A stretch of DNA of 64,000 nt from Fulvimarina sp. (GTDB lineage: Bacteria; Pseudomonadota; Alphaproteobacteria; Rhizobiales; Rhizobiaceae). This document shows positions 36,173-47,462 of this stretch, one piece after another; positions within the stretch are counted from its first letter, which is position 1, and each line of letters begins with the position of its first letter. The position numbers and the translations under genes were made by a program. Under the pieces are notes generated by a model. That model saw only the letters and a program-made list of their open reading frames with translations, was not told where the DNA came from and ran no database searches. The stretch covers positions 40,261 through 104,260 of the forward strand of contig PACL01000047.1 in NCBI GenBank assembly GCA_002700095.1, in the 5' to 3' direction.

Positions 36173-37597
36173 GTGGAACACTTCGACTTCATCGTCATCG
36201 GCTCAGGTCCCTCGGGCCGCCGCGCGGCGATCCAGGCCGCCAAGCTCGGCCACGGCGTCCTCGTCGTGGAACGCGGCCGCAAGGTCGGCGGCGTTTCGGT
36301 CCACACCGGGACGATCCCGTCGAAGACCCTGCGCGAGACGGTCCTCAACCTCTCCGGCTGGCGCGAGCGGGGCTTCTACGGCCGCGCCTACCGGGTGAAG
36401 AAGGACATCACCGCGGCCGACCTGCGCGACCGCCTGCACCTGACCCTCGGCCACGAGGTCGAGGTGCTGGAGCATCAGTTCGCCCGCAACCGCGTCACCA
36501 CGATGCGCGGCGAGGCCCGCTTCGTCGACGCCCATTCGATCGAGGTGCATGGCGATGAGGGCGAGACCCAGCGCTTCACCGCCGACAACTTCCTCATCGC
36601 CGTCGGCACCAAGCCGTTCCGGCCGGCCTACATCCCCTTCGACGGCAGGACCGTCCTCGACTCCGACGAGATCATCGAGCTCGCCGCCCTGCCCCGTTCC
36701 ATGGCGATCATCGGCGCCGGCGTCATCGGCGTCGAATATGCGACGATCTTCAACGCCCTCGACGTCAAGGTCACGCTGATCGAGCCGCGCGACACCATGC
36801 TCGACTTCATCGACAGGGAGCTGCTCGAGGACTTCACCTACCAGCTGCGCGACAGCGGCATGGCCCTGCGCTTCGGCCACAAGGTCGAGGCGGTGCGCAA
36901 GCTCGACGACGGCTTCTGCGAGATCGTCCTCGAGGGCGGCCGCCACGTGCGCAGCCAGATGGTGCTCTTCGCCGCCGGCCGGATGGGCTCGACCACCGCC
37001 CTCAACCTCGAGGCCTGCGGGCTCACCACCGACCATCGCGGCCGGCTGAAGGTCGATCCGAAGACATTGCAGACCGAGGTGCCCCACATCTACGCCGCCG
37101 GCGACGTCATCGGCTTCCCGAGCCTTGCCTCCACCTCGATGGAACAGGGCCGCGTCGCCGCCTGCCACGCCTTCGGTTTTTCCGCCGTCGAGCCGCCGGA
37201 ATATTTTCCCTACGGCATCTATTCGGTGCCGGAAATGTCCATGGTCGGCATGACAGAGAAGGAGGTCACCGAGCGCGGCATCCCCTTCGAGATCGGCGTC
37301 GCCCGCTTCCGCGAGACCTCCCGCGGCCACATCATGGGCCTCGACAAGGGCATGCTGAAGATGATCTTCAGCCTCAAGACCCGGCGCCTCCTCGGCTGCC
37401 ACATCGTCGGCGAGGGTGCCACCGAGCTGATCCACATCGGCCAGGCGGTGCTCAACCTGAAAGGCACCCTCGACTATTTCGTCGAGAACACCTTCAATTA
37501 TCCGACCCTCGCCGAGGCCTATAAGGTCGCCGCCCTCGACGCCTACAACCGCATGGGCGGCGCCGACGTCGCGCCGCACATCAGCGGAGACGAATAG
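36173..37597 (+). CDS. sthA: soluble pyridine nucleotide transhydrogenase
   Basis: A 474-residue flavoprotein from the GTG at 36173 (VEHFDFIVIGSGPSGRRAAIQAAKLG). The pyruvate/glutathione reductase fold is clear: FAD motif GSGPSG, second nucleotide motif AIIGAGVIGVEYATIF, and IYAAGDVIGFPSLASTSMEQGR. The usual redox CxxxxC is replaced by GGVSVHTGTIPSK, as in Si-specific transhydrogenases. It exchanges hydride between NADPH and NAD+. The frame is open far upstream, but family proteins begin at this motif. Divergent from gshB. Confidence 0.93.
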   Translation: MEHFDFIVIGSGPSGRRAAIQAAKLGHGVLVVERGRKVGGVSVHTGTIPSKTLRETVLNLSGWRERGFYGRAYRVKKDITAADLRDRLHLTLGHEVEVLEHQFARNRVTTMRGEARFVDAHSIEVHGDEGETQRFTADNFLIAVGTKPFRPAYIPFDGRTVLDSDEIIELAALPRSMAIIGAGVIGVEYATIFNALDVKVTLIEPRDTMLDFIDRELLEDFTYQLRDSGMALRFGHKVEAVRKLDDGFCEIVLEGGRHVRSQMVLFAAGRMGSTTALNLEACGLTTDHRGRLKVDPKTLQTEVPHIYAAGDVIGFPSLASTSMEQGRVAACHAFGFSAVEPPEYFPYGIYSVPEMSMVGMTEKEVTERGIPFEIGVARFRETSRGHIMGLDKGMLKMIFSLKTRRLLGCHIVGEGATELIHIGQAVLNLKGTLDYFVENTFNYPTLAEAYKVAALDAYNRMGGADVAPHISGDE

Positions 37598-37788
37598 GCG
37601 ACGAGCAGAAGGGCGGCCGGGAGGGTTTTCGGCACGGGGACGCAAAGGCCACGAGAGCCCAGTCGCTGGCGACCCAACCGAGACGGTCGAAGGGTGTCGG
37701 CACCCTGCCCGAAGCCGACATGCCAGGATATTGGCATGGGACCAAGAGTAGCCGCCATCTGCCGGCTCGGTTGAATGGAGCGGTGCGC

Positions 37789-38457
37789 ATGGACCTGATG
37801 AACCTCCTGAAGTCCGTCGAGGAACTGCTCTACGAGATCGTCTCCTGGCTCCTCTTCTACCCGCTGACGCTCTGGAAGTGCGTTCGCCATCCCATCCGCA
37901 TGATGGCCTATGCGGAGGCCGAACTCGCCTCGGATGCCAAGACCCGCTACGCCGCGGCCGTCAGCCCACCGATCTTCCTGTTCCTCACCCTGGTCATCGC
38001 CCATCTCGTCGATCTGCGGTTCGGCCTGCCGACACGCGAACTCACCGGAGCCATGGCCGACCAGCGCAACCTCCTTCTCTTCCGGGCCGTTCTGTTCAGC
38101 CTCTTTCCCCTGATGATGGCGGTTCAGCGCGTCCGCAAGCTCGGTCAACTCCTCACCCGCGAAACGTTGCGCCCCGCCTTCTACAGCCAGTGCTACGCGG
38201 CGGCGCCATTCGCCCTGTCGTTTGATCTTGCCATGACGAGCGTCCGCTACGCGACGCCCACTGCCTTGATCCTGACCGCCGTCAGCCTGGGTGCGGGCCT
38301 CCTCTGGTACATTGCCGTCGAGACCCGCTGGCTTGCCCTCCACGCGGGCGTCGGGCACGGCACGGCCCTCCTGCGCGTGCTGGCGACCCTGCTCGTCGGC
38401 GCCTTGTTCTTCGTCCTTGTCGCCCTGGCCATGGCATCCTTCGTTGCGCCGGCATGA
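37789..38457 (+). CDS. Yip1-like integral membrane protein
   Basis: A 222-residue protein with about five membrane segments (IVSWLLFYPLTLW, ISPPIFLFLTLVIAHLVDL-like, LFRAVLFSLFPLMMAV, AAPFALSFDLAM, LLRVLATLLVGALFFVLVALAM). The MDLMNLLKSVEELLYEIVSWL start follows GGAG. The segment pattern fits Yip1/permease-like proteins of rhizobia that lack an assigned transport substrate. Function unknown. Converges on the CPBP gene. Confidence 0.65.
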   Translation: MDLMNLLKSVEELLYEIVSWLLFYPLTLWKCVRHPIRMMAYAEAELASDAKTRYAAAVSPPIFLFLTLVIAHLVDLRFGLPTRELTGAMADQRNLLLFRAVLFSLFPLMMAVQRVRKLGQLLTRETLRPAFYSQCYAAAPFALSFDLAMTSVRYATPTALILTAVSLGAGLLWYIAVETRWLALHAGVGHGTALLRVLATLLVGALFFVLVALAMASFVAPA

Positions 38458-38475
38458 CGGCCGCATGCAGCGATC

Positions 38476-39249
38476 TCAGATGCCGACAGGCAGATGGCTG
38501 CCCGCATAGGTGACGGCGAAGATCGACCAATCGTTGATGATGTGGGCGCCGGCCGAGACACACAGGTTCCCGGTTCGCAGATACGACCATGTCAGGACGA
38601 GCCTCGCCGTTCCGATCACCGCCACGCACTGCACGATGTTCCAATCATAGGTCGGCAGATGCATGGCCGCAAACCATGCCGTGGAGACCGCAACGCCCGC
38701 TGCCAGACTGGCTCGATGGCTGAGGCCGAACCTTGCGCGGCAGACCGATACGACAGCAAGCAGCGGCAGGACCGTCACGACCTCCTCTCCGATCAGCTGG
38801 ATGAAGGTGCGGACGAGAAAGAGAATGAGATCAAGCGTCCCGATCGTCGCCAGCACATCCGCGAACGAGTTCGGCTGCAGCGGAGCGAAGGTTCGCACGA
38901 CCAGGGCGGCCGCCAGCGACGCGGCGATGGTGGCGGCCGCGAACAGCACCGACTGGCCGAACGCCTTGAGGCCGTATGGCTTGAACAGCGTCGTTCCATC
39001 GCCATTGGACACGGCTGCGAAGGCGGCCAGCGGCAGGAGGGTGAAGACGATCGCCGGGAGGATCGACAGGACACCGGGGAACATCCACGGAGGCGAAAGG
39101 GACAGGATCGTGAACGCCGTCATCGTGGCGGCCATGACGACGATCCAGCCCCACCACCCGGTCTGCAAGGGCGCACATTCGCGGACAGGGAGGTCCGTGG
39201 CCCCACCGGTATCGGCGACGCGACGTCGTTCGGGGCGACGGCCCGGCAT
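38476..39249 (-). CDS. CPBP (CAAX-like) intramembrane protease family protein
   Basis: A 257-residue membrane protein. The Glu-Glu motif LIGEEVVTVLPLL, FAAMHLPTYDW with the His, and the HIINDW motif form the CPBP set. The usual EExxxR has no Arg here (EEVVTVL), so activity may be altered. These proteins cleave or process peptides within the membrane, for example in bacteriocin immunity. The start region is poorly defined; the first 30 residues are hydrophilic. It is close to the secreted-protein gene upstream (stop to start 3 bases). Confidence 0.8.
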   Translation of the reverse strand: MPGRRPERRRVADTGGATDLPVRECAPLQTGWWGWIVVMAATMTAFTILSLSPPWMFPGVLSILPAIVFTLLPLAAFAAVSNGDGTTLFKPYGLKAFGQSVLFAAATIAASLAAALVVRTFAPLQPNSFADVLATIGTLDLILFLVRTFIQLIGEEVVTVLPLLAVVSVCRARFGLSHRASLAAGVAVSTAWFAAMHLPTYDWNIVQCVAVIGTARLVLTWSYLRTGNLCVSAGAHIINDWSIFAVTYAGSHLPVGI

Positions 39250-39252
39250 TGA

Positions 39253-39825
39253 TCAGTTCAAGGACATGAAGTTGCCGTTGGCATCGAACCAGCAATTGAA
39301 GAACGTCGTCCCCTGCCCGTCGGGATAGTTCCCCTGCACGACGATGCGGTTCCCCGTCTTGAAGGCCATGTTGGTGGTGATCTCGCTCGGCCGGACATCG
39401 AATTTCGCCGACGCCTCTCCCCGGCAGAAGGCCGGTAGCGAGCCCATCGATGCCCGACCCGACCGACGTTGCTGGGGCGGCGCGTCGAAGCCCTGCGCAC
39501 GGGATTCGATCCCGGCGCCGGGCGCCGCCTTGATCCGGCAAACACCGTTCGCTCGTCCCTTGGCCGTATACGAGACGTCGGGGCTGCCGTCAGGCCGGAT
39601 GGTCAGCGATATGGTGACGCTGCCCGAGCGGGCTTCATAGTAATTGCCGTTGAAGCGCTTCAACCTCGCCTCTCGCCCATCGACGTAGATAGGTCCGCCC
39701 TCGTCGGCATGGACCTCGATCGGTCCGGGACAGGTGGCGTTGAAGAACGGAACGTCGGCCTGTGCCGCGGTTGCCAGCATCATGCTCGTGCCCGCAAGGC
39801 AGCCGGCCGTTATCAGTCTTCGCAT
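39253..39825 (-). CDS. secreted protein, function unknown
   Basis: A 190-residue protein from the ATG at 39825. Signal peptide MRRLITAGCLAGTSMMLATAAQA. The mature part has several Cys (FFNATCPGPI, NGVCRIK, AFCRGEA, FNCWFD) that could form two disulphides. A beta-rich profile is likely (YVDGREARLKRFNGNYYEARSGSVTISLTI). No family recognised. It may be co-transcribed with the CPBP gene three bases downstream. The 304 bases up to arsR hold the divergent control region. Confidence 0.7.
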   Translation of the reverse strand: MRRLITAGCLAGTSMMLATAAQADVPFFNATCPGPIEVHADEGGPIYVDGREARLKRFNGNYYEARSGSVTISLTIRPDGSPDVSYTAKGRANGVCRIKAAPGAGIESRAQGFDAPPQQRRSGRASMGSLPAFCRGEASAKFDVRPSEITTNMAFKTGNRIVVQGNYPDGQGTTFFNCWFDANGNFMSLN

Positions 39826-40094
39826 GTCTCGCCTCTTGATCGATGCGGATCTATAGGGAGGAAAATGGCTCTGAACTTCGGGTCGCCAAGCCTCGTCTAG
39901 GTTCACCTTCTGATGCTTGAAAGCCTGGGAGAGGTCCCACCCGCTTCGGCTGAACCATTGGCCGCCGGGAGAGGCCTTGGGAGAGAATGGCGCAGCGGCG
40001 GCGGCAAATTTCATGCAGACGCCTTGAGACATGCCTCGCCTTGGCGCTGACGGCCCGGCTGGATCGTCCCACGCCCAAAAGCGGTCTCATAACC

Positions 40095-40122
40095 TTGCAC
40101 GTTCCAATAATCCTTGTATAAT
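40095..40122 (+). promoter_or_regulatory. arsR promoter
   Basis: TTGCAC (40095-40100), a 16-base spacer and TATAAT (40117-40122) form a near-consensus sigma-70 promoter. The ATG of arsR begins only 8 bases after the -10 box, so the message would be leaderless or almost so. CAATAATCCTTGTATAAT between the boxes is a plausible ArsR target, since ArsR usually binds over its own promoter. Confidence 0.7.
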
Positions 40123-40129
40123 CGCATCC

Positions 40130-40507
40130 ATGGAAGATGACCACGCCGTTGCCGCCCTCGCCGCCCTTGCCCATGCCGACCGCCTGCGGGCGTTTCGCCT
40201 GCTGGTGAAGGCCGGCCCCGGCGGGCTCCCGTCCGGCGAGATCGCCGAGCGGCTGTCGATCATGCCGACGCGCATGAGCTTTCACCTCGCCGGCCTCGAT
40301 CGCTCCGGCCTCGTCCATTCGTGGCGCGACGGCCGGATGGTGCGCTACGCGGTGCGGTTCGACGCGATGCGGGCGCTCCTCGCCTTCCTCGCCGAGGACT
40401 GCTGCGACGGCCATCCCGAGATCTGCGGCGTCGGTGCATTCCCGTCTTGCGACGACGGGTGCTCGGACGCCGAGAAGGCAGCGAAGCGGCGTCAGACCGT
40501 CAGCTGA
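40130..40507 (+). CDS. arsR: ArsR-family metalloregulator
   Basis: A 125-residue winged-helix repressor: AALAHADRLRAFRLLVKAGPGGLPSGEIAERLSIMPTRMSFHLAGLDRSGLV. The metal-sensing Cys pair may be in the ECCDGHPEICG-like C-terminal segment (EDCCDGHPEICGVGAFPSCDDGC), which differs from the classic helix-3 site. It should derepress the operon when arsenite binds. First gene of the five-gene ars operon; the next gene starts 25 bases after the stop. Confidence 0.9.
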   Translation: MEDDHAVAALAALAHADRLRAFRLLVKAGPGGLPSGEIAERLSIMPTRMSFHLAGLDRSGLVHSWRDGRMVRYAVRFDAMRALLAFLAEDCCDGHPEICGVGAFPSCDDGCSDAEKAAKRRQTVS

Positions 40508-40532
40508 GACAGCGGTCCCAAGGGAGGAAGCC

Positions 40533-41060
40533 ATGGCCGACGAAATCTACAACGTCCTGTTCCTGTGCACCGGCAATTCGGCCCGGTCGATCATCGCCGA
40601 AAGCATCATGAACCGCGACTTCTCCAACCGCTTCCGCGCCTTTTCGGCCGGCAGCCAGCCCCGCGGCGAGGTTCACCCGCTGACGATCGACCTGCTGCGC
40701 CGGCTGAACTTTCCGGTCGAGGGGCTGCGGTCGAAACCCTGGGATGAGTTCGCCGCCGGCCGCGACGGCGCGCCGGAGCTGCATTTCGTCTTCACGGTCT
40801 GCGACGATGCGGCCGGCGAGGCCTGCCCGGTCTGGCCGGGCCAGCCGATGAGCGCCCATTGGGGCGTCCCCGACCCCGCCAGGGCGGAGGGCAGCCCGGC
40901 CGTGCGCGCCCTGGCCTTCGCCGAGACGTTCCGGCAGCTGAACAACCGCATCTCGATCTTCGCCAGCCTGCCGATCAAGAGCCTCGACAGGATCAGCCTG
41001 AAGCGGCATCTGGATTCGATCGGCGCCACCACGGCAGGCCCGGAGAACAAGGTCGCGTGA
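40533..41060 (+). CDS. arsC: low-molecular-weight phosphatase-type arsenate reductase
   Basis: A 175-residue protein of the LMW protein tyrosine phosphatase fold. The P-loop is LFLCTGNSARS with the catalytic Cys; a DP acid loop is GVPDPA. It reduces arsenate to arsenite using thioredoxin or mycothiol-like reductants. GGAGG is upstream of the ATG at 40533. The C-terminal helices (FASLPIKSLDRISLKRHLDSI) are typical of ArsC linked to ArsR and ArsH. Confidence 0.9.
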   Translation: MADEIYNVLFLCTGNSARSIIAESIMNRDFSNRFRAFSAGSQPRGEVHPLTIDLLRRLNFPVEGLRSKPWDEFAAGRDGAPELHFVFTVCDDAAGEACPVWPGQPMSAHWGVPDPARAEGSPAVRALAFAETFRQLNNRISIFASLPIKSLDRISLKRHLDSIGATTAGPENKVA

Positions 41061-41268
41061 GGATTGCCGCCGGTCCGCAGCACCGATCGGCATCGTCTCG
41101 GGCAAAAGGCTCCTCGGCAGGCTCCGGCACGGCCGCCGGAACTCTTGGCACCGGGCCGGCCCTCATCATATTTGGCTGGCTACCCGAACCCGGACCGTCG
41201 CCCACCGCCGTTCCGCAGCCATCCGCATGGCGGCACCCCGCCGATCGACCGAGAGAGACCGAGCTCCC

Positions 41269-41676
41269 ATGACCGTCACGATCTACCACAACCCGCAATG
41301 CGGCACCTCCCGCAACACCCTGGCGATGATCCGCCAGTCCGGCGAGGAGCCGGAGGTGATCGAGTATCTGAAGACGCCGCCGAGCCGCGAGACGCTGATC
41401 GAGCTGCTCGACATGATGGGCATGAAGCCCCGGGAGCTCCTGCGCGAAAAGGGCACGCCCTATCACGAGCTCGGCCTCGACGATGAGATGCTCTCCGACG
41501 AGGAGCTGCTCCAGGCGATGATGGAGAACCCGATCCTGATCAACCGGCCGATCGTCGTCACCGACAAGGGTGTCCGGCTCTGCCGTCCCTCCGAAAAGGT
41601 GCTGGAGATCCTGCCCAACCCGGAGATCGGCGCCTTCACCAAGGAAGACGGCCAAGTCGTCCCGCCCCGCAACTGA
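41269..41676 (+). CDS. arsC: glutaredoxin-dependent arsenate reductase
   Basis: A 135-residue ArsC of the Escherichia R773 type. The catalytic loop is [16 protein letters not shown]; the Arg-rich substrate region is [26 protein letters not shown]. It uses glutathione/glutaredoxin. This is a second arsenate reductase family in the same operon. The ATG at 41269 follows a GAGAGAGACC stretch. The 209-base gap after the first reductase holds no other gene. Confidence 0.95.
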   Translation: MTVTIYHNPQCGTSRNTLAMIRQSGEEPEVIEYLKTPPSRETLIELLDMMGMKPRELLREKGTPYHELGLDDEMLSDEELLQAMMENPILINRPIVVTDKGVRLCRPSEKVLEILPNPEIGAFTKEDGQVVPPRN

Positions 41677-41774
41677 CGCGCCGGCCCGCCGCTCTCGGCC
41701 TCACCGGCCCGCCGGTGCGTCCCGTGCGACAGGCCCGCCGCCCCTTATCCGATAGGGACGACCGCTTGCCCGAC

Positions 41775-42491
41775 ATGCCTCTTCCGGACCTGCCCAATCT
41801 CGTCGCCGGCGCGCTTTCGCCAGTCGACCCGGCGCCCTATGTGGCGCCGGGCGATCCCGGCCATGCGCCCCGCATCCTCGCCCTCTACGGCTCGCTGCGC
41901 GAGCGCTCCTATTCCCGCTTCGTCGCCGAGGAGGCGGGACGCCTCCTGACCTTTCTCGGCTGCGAGGTGAAGACCTTCGATCCGCGCGGCCTGCCGCTTC
42001 CCGACGCCGCCGAGCCCGGCCATCCGAAGGTCGCCGAGCTGCGCGGTCTCGCCCGGTGGTCCGAGGGCATGGTCTGGGTCAGCCCGGAGCGCCACGGGGC
42101 GATGACCGGGATCATGAAGGCGCAGATCGACTGGATCCCCCTGTCTGAGGGCGCCGTCCGCCCCACCCAGGGCAAGACGCTGGCGGTGATGCAGGTCTCC
42201 GGCGGCTCCCAGAGCTTCAACGCCGTCAACCAGCTGCGCATCCTCGGGCGGTGGATGCGGATGATCACGATCCCCAACCAGTCCTCGGTGCCGAAGGCCT
42301 TCAACGAGTTCGACGAGGCCGGCCGGATGAAGCCCTCCGTCCTCTACGAACGCATCGTCGACGTCTGCGAGGAACTGACGAAGTTCACCTACATGACGCG
42401 GGCCCGCTCGAGCGCCCTCACCGACCGCTACTCGGAGCGCGTCGAGACCGCCGAGGCGCTGTCCGCCCGCGTCAACCAGCGCAGCATCTGA
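41775..42491 (+). CDS. arsH: ArsH NADPH-dependent FMN reductase
   Basis: A 238-residue flavodoxin-like protein: [78 protein letters not shown]. ArsH oxidises trivalent organoarsenicals or reduces quinones with NADPH. The ATG at 41775 is used; a TTG nine bases upstream is possible. It comes third in the resistance gene set after the reductases. Confidence 0.95.
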   Translation: MPLPDLPNLVAGALSPVDPAPYVAPGDPGHAPRILALYGSLRERSYSRFVAEEAGRLLTFLGCEVKTFDPRGLPLPDAAEPGHPKVAELRGLARWSEGMVWVSPERHGAMTGIMKAQIDWIPLSEGAVRPTQGKTLAVMQVSGGSQSFNAVNQLRILGRWMRMITIPNQSSVPKAFNEFDEAGRMKPSVLYERIVDVCEELTKFTYMTRARSSALTDRYSERVETAEALSARVNQRSI

Positions 42492-42571
42492 CCCGGCGCC
42501 GCTGCCTCTCCTCTCGCCCCGCTTCTTTCGCTCGCCCCGCTCTCTCCCCTCGCGATGTCTGGTCTGACCCA

Positions 42572-43876
<1,305 letters not shown>

Positions 43877-44234
43877 GTGCGAGGCTACGGTCCCAGCTGC
43901 CTCGAGAGCTTGGGCAGGAAGCCGTTTCGAGAACACGGCCCGGTCGCACCCGCGTCATCGCGCCGTGGCCGGGCCGCGAGCCGTTTCAAACCGGCGAAGC
44001 CAGCCTTGCAGGACGGTTTTGCGGATGCAGCCGAAACAGCCTGACAGCGCGCCGCAGCGCCGGGTTGCGGTGCGCGGGGCCAGAGCGATCACGGGCTGCC
44101 TGGAACTGGTGCCGTCGGCACGTGGTCGATCTCCCCCCTTGTGGGGAAGATGCCGGCAGGCAGAGGGGGGTTAGGACGACGCGCGTCGGCCGGTCAGAAC
44201 GATTCTCCTCAATGGAGCTTATCCCTCCCGCTCC
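43877..44234. repeat. gene-free gap carrying a CTTGTGGGGAAGATG-type palindromic repeat
   Basis: No supported gene. The stretch 44127-44172 reads CTCCCCCCTTGTGGGGAAGATG then GCCGGCAGGCAGAGGGGGG, a C-run and G-run palindrome with an inner GCCGGC. Repeats of this style occur widely in alphaproteobacterial intergenic regions as non-coding elements. It lies just after arsB and before the panB end. Confidence 0.6.
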
Positions 44235-45053
44235 TCACCCCCGCGGCATGTACGTATGCTCCTGCGCGGGAAACGACCTCTCGCGCACCTCGCCCGCATA
44301 GGCCCTCACCGCCGCCGACACCGCCTCGCCGATCGCGCCGTAGCGCTTGACGAATTTCGGCACCCGCGCCGTCAGTCCCAGCATGTCGTTGAGGACGAGG
44401 ATCTGCCCGTCGCAGGCCGCCGACGCCCCGATGCCGATGGTCGGGATCGCCACCGTCCGGGTGATCTCCTCGGCCAGCGGCTCGACCACCCCCTCGATCA
44501 CCACCGCGAAGGCCCCCGCCTCGGCCACCGCCACCGCATCGCCGAGGATCTTCTCCCGCGTCGCCGCGTCGTGCCCTTGGCTGCGAAAACCGCCGAGCGC
44601 GTTCACCGCCTGGGGCGTCAGCCCGACATGGGCCATCACCGGAATGCCGCGGGCGGCGAGGAACGCGATCGTCGGCGCCATATGCGCCCCGCCCTCGAGC
44701 TTCACCGCGCCGCAGCTGGTCTCCGCCATCACCCTTGCGGCCGCCTGGAACGCCTCTTCGGGCGAGGCCTCATAGCTGCCGAAGGGCATGTCGACGACGA
44801 TCAGCGCCTCGGCCGTCGAGCCCACCACCGCCCGGCCATGGGCGATCATCAGGTCCAGCGTGACGCCAAGCGTCGAGTCCATCCCGTGCTCGACCATGCC
44901 GAGGCTGTCGCCGACGAGGATGAAATCGACCAGCGGATCGACCAGCGGCGCGAGGGCCGCACTATAGGCCGTCAGCGAGACGATCGGCTCGCCGCCCTTC
45001 TGCGCCCGGATCTGCGGCGCCGTGCGGCGCTTGCCCTGATTCTGCGCGCTCAT
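44235..45053 (-). CDS. panB: 3-methyl-2-oxobutanoate hydroxymethyltransferase
   Basis: A 272-residue TIM-barrel enzyme: [100 protein letters not shown]. It makes ketopantoate from ketoisovalerate, the first pantothenate step. The ATG at 45053 is 26 bases downstream of panC. Two-gene panC-panB operon. Confidence 0.96.
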   Translation of the reverse strand: MSAQNQGKRRTAPQIRAQKGGEPIVSLTAYSAALAPLVDPLVDFILVGDSLGMVEHGMDSTLGVTLDLMIAHGRAVVGSTAEALIVVDMPFGSYEASPEEAFQAAARVMAETSCGAVKLEGGAHMAPTIAFLAARGIPVMAHVGLTPQAVNALGGFRSQGHDAATREKILGDAVAVAEAGAFAVVIEGVVEPLAEEITRTVAIPTIGIGASAACDGQILVLNDMLGLTARVPKFVKRYGAIGEAVSAAVRAYAGEVRERSFPAQEHTYMPRG

Positions 45054-45078
45054 CGCCCGCCTCCCGTCTTCGCCTCGC

Positions 45079-45936
45079 TCAGGCCGGCCGCGCCTCGCGC
45101 TGGTCGATCAGCAGGACCCGCCCGACCTCGGCCGTCACCAGCATCACCACCGGCCGGTCGATCCTCTCGACCACGGCGAGATCGCGCGCATCGCAGATGT
45201 CGAGGGAGCGCAGCGCCACCCCCGGCTCGGCGGAAATCGTCGCCGTCATCTGCGCCAGCACGCGAGCCGCATCGCCCTCGCCCGCTTCGATCATCGCCGC
45301 GCCCTCGGAGAGCGCCTGCGACAGCACCCGCGCCGCCTGCCGATCCTCCGGCGACAGCCGGACGTTGCGCGACGACATCGCCAGCCCGTCCGCCTCGCGC
45401 ACCGTCGGCACGCCGACGATCTCAACCGGCATATTTAGATCCGCCACCATGCGGCGAATGACGGTCAGCTGCTGGAAATCCTTCTCGCCGAAATAGGCCC
45501 GCGTCGGCTGGACGATGTTGAAGAGCTTGGCCACCACCGTCGCGACGCCGGAAAAATGGCCGGGCCGCACCTGGCCGATCAAGATGTCGCCCAGGGGTTT
45601 CAGCGAGATCGTCGTCTGCAGCGGCTGAGGATACATCGTCTCGACGCCGGGCGTGAAGACGGCGTCGACCTTCGCCGCGTCGAGCATTTCCAGATCGCGC
45701 TCCATGTCCCGCGGATAGGTCGAGAAATCCTCGCTCGGTCCGAACTGCGTCGGATTGACGAAGATCGTCACCACCACAAGATCGTTCTCGGCCCGCGCGC
45801 GGCGCACCAACTCCAGATGGCCGTCGTGGAGAAAGCCCATGGTCGGGACGACGCCGATGCTGTCGCCCGCCTGCCGCGCCGGCCGGAGCGCCGTTCGCAA
45901 GGCGTCGATCGTCTCATGTCTGTCCACGTGTCTCAT
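45079..45936 (-). CDS. panC: pantoate--beta-alanine ligase
   Basis: A 285-residue enzyme of the adenylyl-transferase fold: [20 protein letters not shown] with the HxGH site, [56 protein letters not shown], and a KMSKS-like [13 protein letters not shown]. It joins pantoate and beta-alanine using ATP. Upstream of panB in the same operon; no panD in the window. Transcribed away from the MFS gene. Confidence 0.96.
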   Translation of the reverse strand: MRHVDRHETIDALRTALRPARQAGDSIGVVPTMGFLHDGHLELVRRARAENDLVVVTIFVNPTQFGPSEDFSTYPRDMERDLEMLDAAKVDAVFTPGVETMYPQPLQTTISLKPLGDILIGQVRPGHFSGVATVVAKLFNIVQPTRAYFGEKDFQQLTVIRRMVADLNMPVEIVGVPTVREADGLAMSSRNVRLSPEDRQAARVLSQALSEGAAMIEAGEGDAARVLAQMTATISAEPGVALRSLDICDARDLAVVERIDRPVVMLVTAEVGRVLLIDQREARPA

Positions 45937-46179
45937 CCATTGCTTCGCCGCGACGGCGTTCTAGCGGCTCGAACGGCCGAGCGGAAGGAGAAAGCGGACC
46001 GGCCGGATGCCGTAGAGCGACGCGGCGGCCAGTGGGCGCCCTCGCAGACTGAATCCGAAGCGCCGACCTTACGACCCATCGCATTGCCTGATGAGACCCA
46101 TCGCAAATGCGCGTTTGCCCTCCAGCGATTGCAGAGTAAAAGCAGTGATCGCAGCAATTCCGTCGCAAGGTCGGTCTTC

Positions 46180-47409
46180 ATGAGTGCCGCTTCCGCCCGA
46201 GACCGTCCGGACAACGCCGCCCTGATCGCTATCGGTGCCGGCTGCCTGATCGCGCTCCTGACCTTCGGCCCACGCTCGGCGATCGGCTTCTTCCAGCTGC
46301 CGATGCTGATGGACACCGGCTGGAGCCGCGACGAGTTCGCCATCGCCATCGCCATCCAGAACCTCTGCTGGGGCGCCGGTCAGCCGCTGTTCGGCGCCAT
46401 CGCCGACAAGTTCGGCACCGCCCGCGTCTTGATCCTCTCCGGCCTACTCTACGCAGCAGGCCTCGCACTGACGGCCGTCGCCCCCTCGCCCTTTTTCCTG
46501 ACCATCGGCTCAGGCGTCCTCGTCGGCCTCGGCGTCGCCTCCGGCTCCTTCGGCATCGTTCTTGCCGCCTTTGCGAGACGGGTCTCGCCCGAGCAGCGCT
46601 CCTTTGTCTTCGGCCTCGGCACGGCGGCGGGCTCGGCCGGCATGTTCCTCTTTGCGCCGCTGTCCCAGGCGCTGATCGACAGCTACGGCTGGTCCGACGC
46701 GCTGCTCGTCCTCTCCGCCATGATGCTGCTCGTCCCGCTGCTCTCCTTTGCCCTCAGGGGCAATGGCCAGACCCGCCGCGATCTCAAGCCCGAGATCGAG
46801 CAGACCATGGGCGCGGCCCTGCGCGAGGCCTTCGCGACGCGGAGCTTTCTCCTGTTGACCTCCGGCTTCTTCGTCTGCGGCTTCCAGGTGGCCTTCATCA
46901 CGGCCCACTTCCCGGCCTTCCTCGCCGATGTCGGCATCGCGCCGACATGGGCGGTGGTGGCGCTGTCGCTGATCGGCTTCTTCAACATCATCGGCTCGAT
47001 CTCGTCGGGCATCATCGGCCAGCGCGTGTCGAAGCCGCATTTCCTCGCCTGGATCTATATCGGCCGGTCGATCGTCGTGACCATCTTCCTGCTGACGCCG
47101 ATCACGCCCGCGACAGTCGTTATCTTTTCCGCCGTGATGGGCCTTCTCTGGCTGTCCACCGTCCCGCCGACCAACGCCCTCGTCGCCATCATGTTCGGCA
47201 CGAAATATCTCGGCCTGCTGGGTGGCCTGGTGTTCTTCTCCCACCAGATCGGCTCCTTCCTCGGCGTCTGGCTCGGCGGCTATCTCTACGAGATCTACGG
47301 CACCTACGACGTCGTCTGGTGGCTCGGCGTCGTCCTCGGCCTGTTCGCCGCGCTCATGCACTGGCCGATCCGCGAGAGCGCGGTGGAGCGGCCGGCGCTG
47401 GCGGTGTGA
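46180..47409 (+). CDS. MFS transporter
   Basis: A 409-residue protein with 12 membrane segments: IGAGCLIALLTFGPRSAIGFFQLPMLMDTGWSRDEFAIAIAIQNLCWGAGQPLFGAIADKFGTARVL in the first half. A second half begins around RSFLLLTSGFFVCGFQVAFITAHFPAFL. It resembles oxalate/formate-type or monocarboxylate MFS carriers, but the substrate is not clear. The ATG at 46180 follows a TCGGTCTTC; the ribosome site is weak. Downstream, an antitoxin-like gene starts after 53 bases. Confidence 0.85.
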   Translation: MSAASARDRPDNAALIAIGAGCLIALLTFGPRSAIGFFQLPMLMDTGWSRDEFAIAIAIQNLCWGAGQPLFGAIADKFGTARVLILSGLLYAAGLALTAVAPSPFFLTIGSGVLVGLGVASGSFGIVLAAFARRVSPEQRSFVFGLGTAAGSAGMFLFAPLSQALIDSYGWSDALLVLSAMMLLVPLLSFALRGNGQTRRDLKPEIEQTMGAALREAFATRSFLLLTSGFFVCGFQVAFITAHFPAFLADVGIAPTWAVVALSLIGFFNIIGSISSGIIGQRVSKPHFLAWIYIGRSIVVTIFLLTPITPATVVIFSAVMGLLWLSTVPPTNALVAIMFGTKYLGLLGGLVFFSHQIGSFLGVWLGGYLYEIYGTYDVVWWLGVVLGLFAALMHWPIRESAVERPALAV

Positions 47410-47462
47410 TCTTCGGCGATCCGTCGATGGGAAGACCGCCCGAGCGAGATCGAGCCCGTGCA

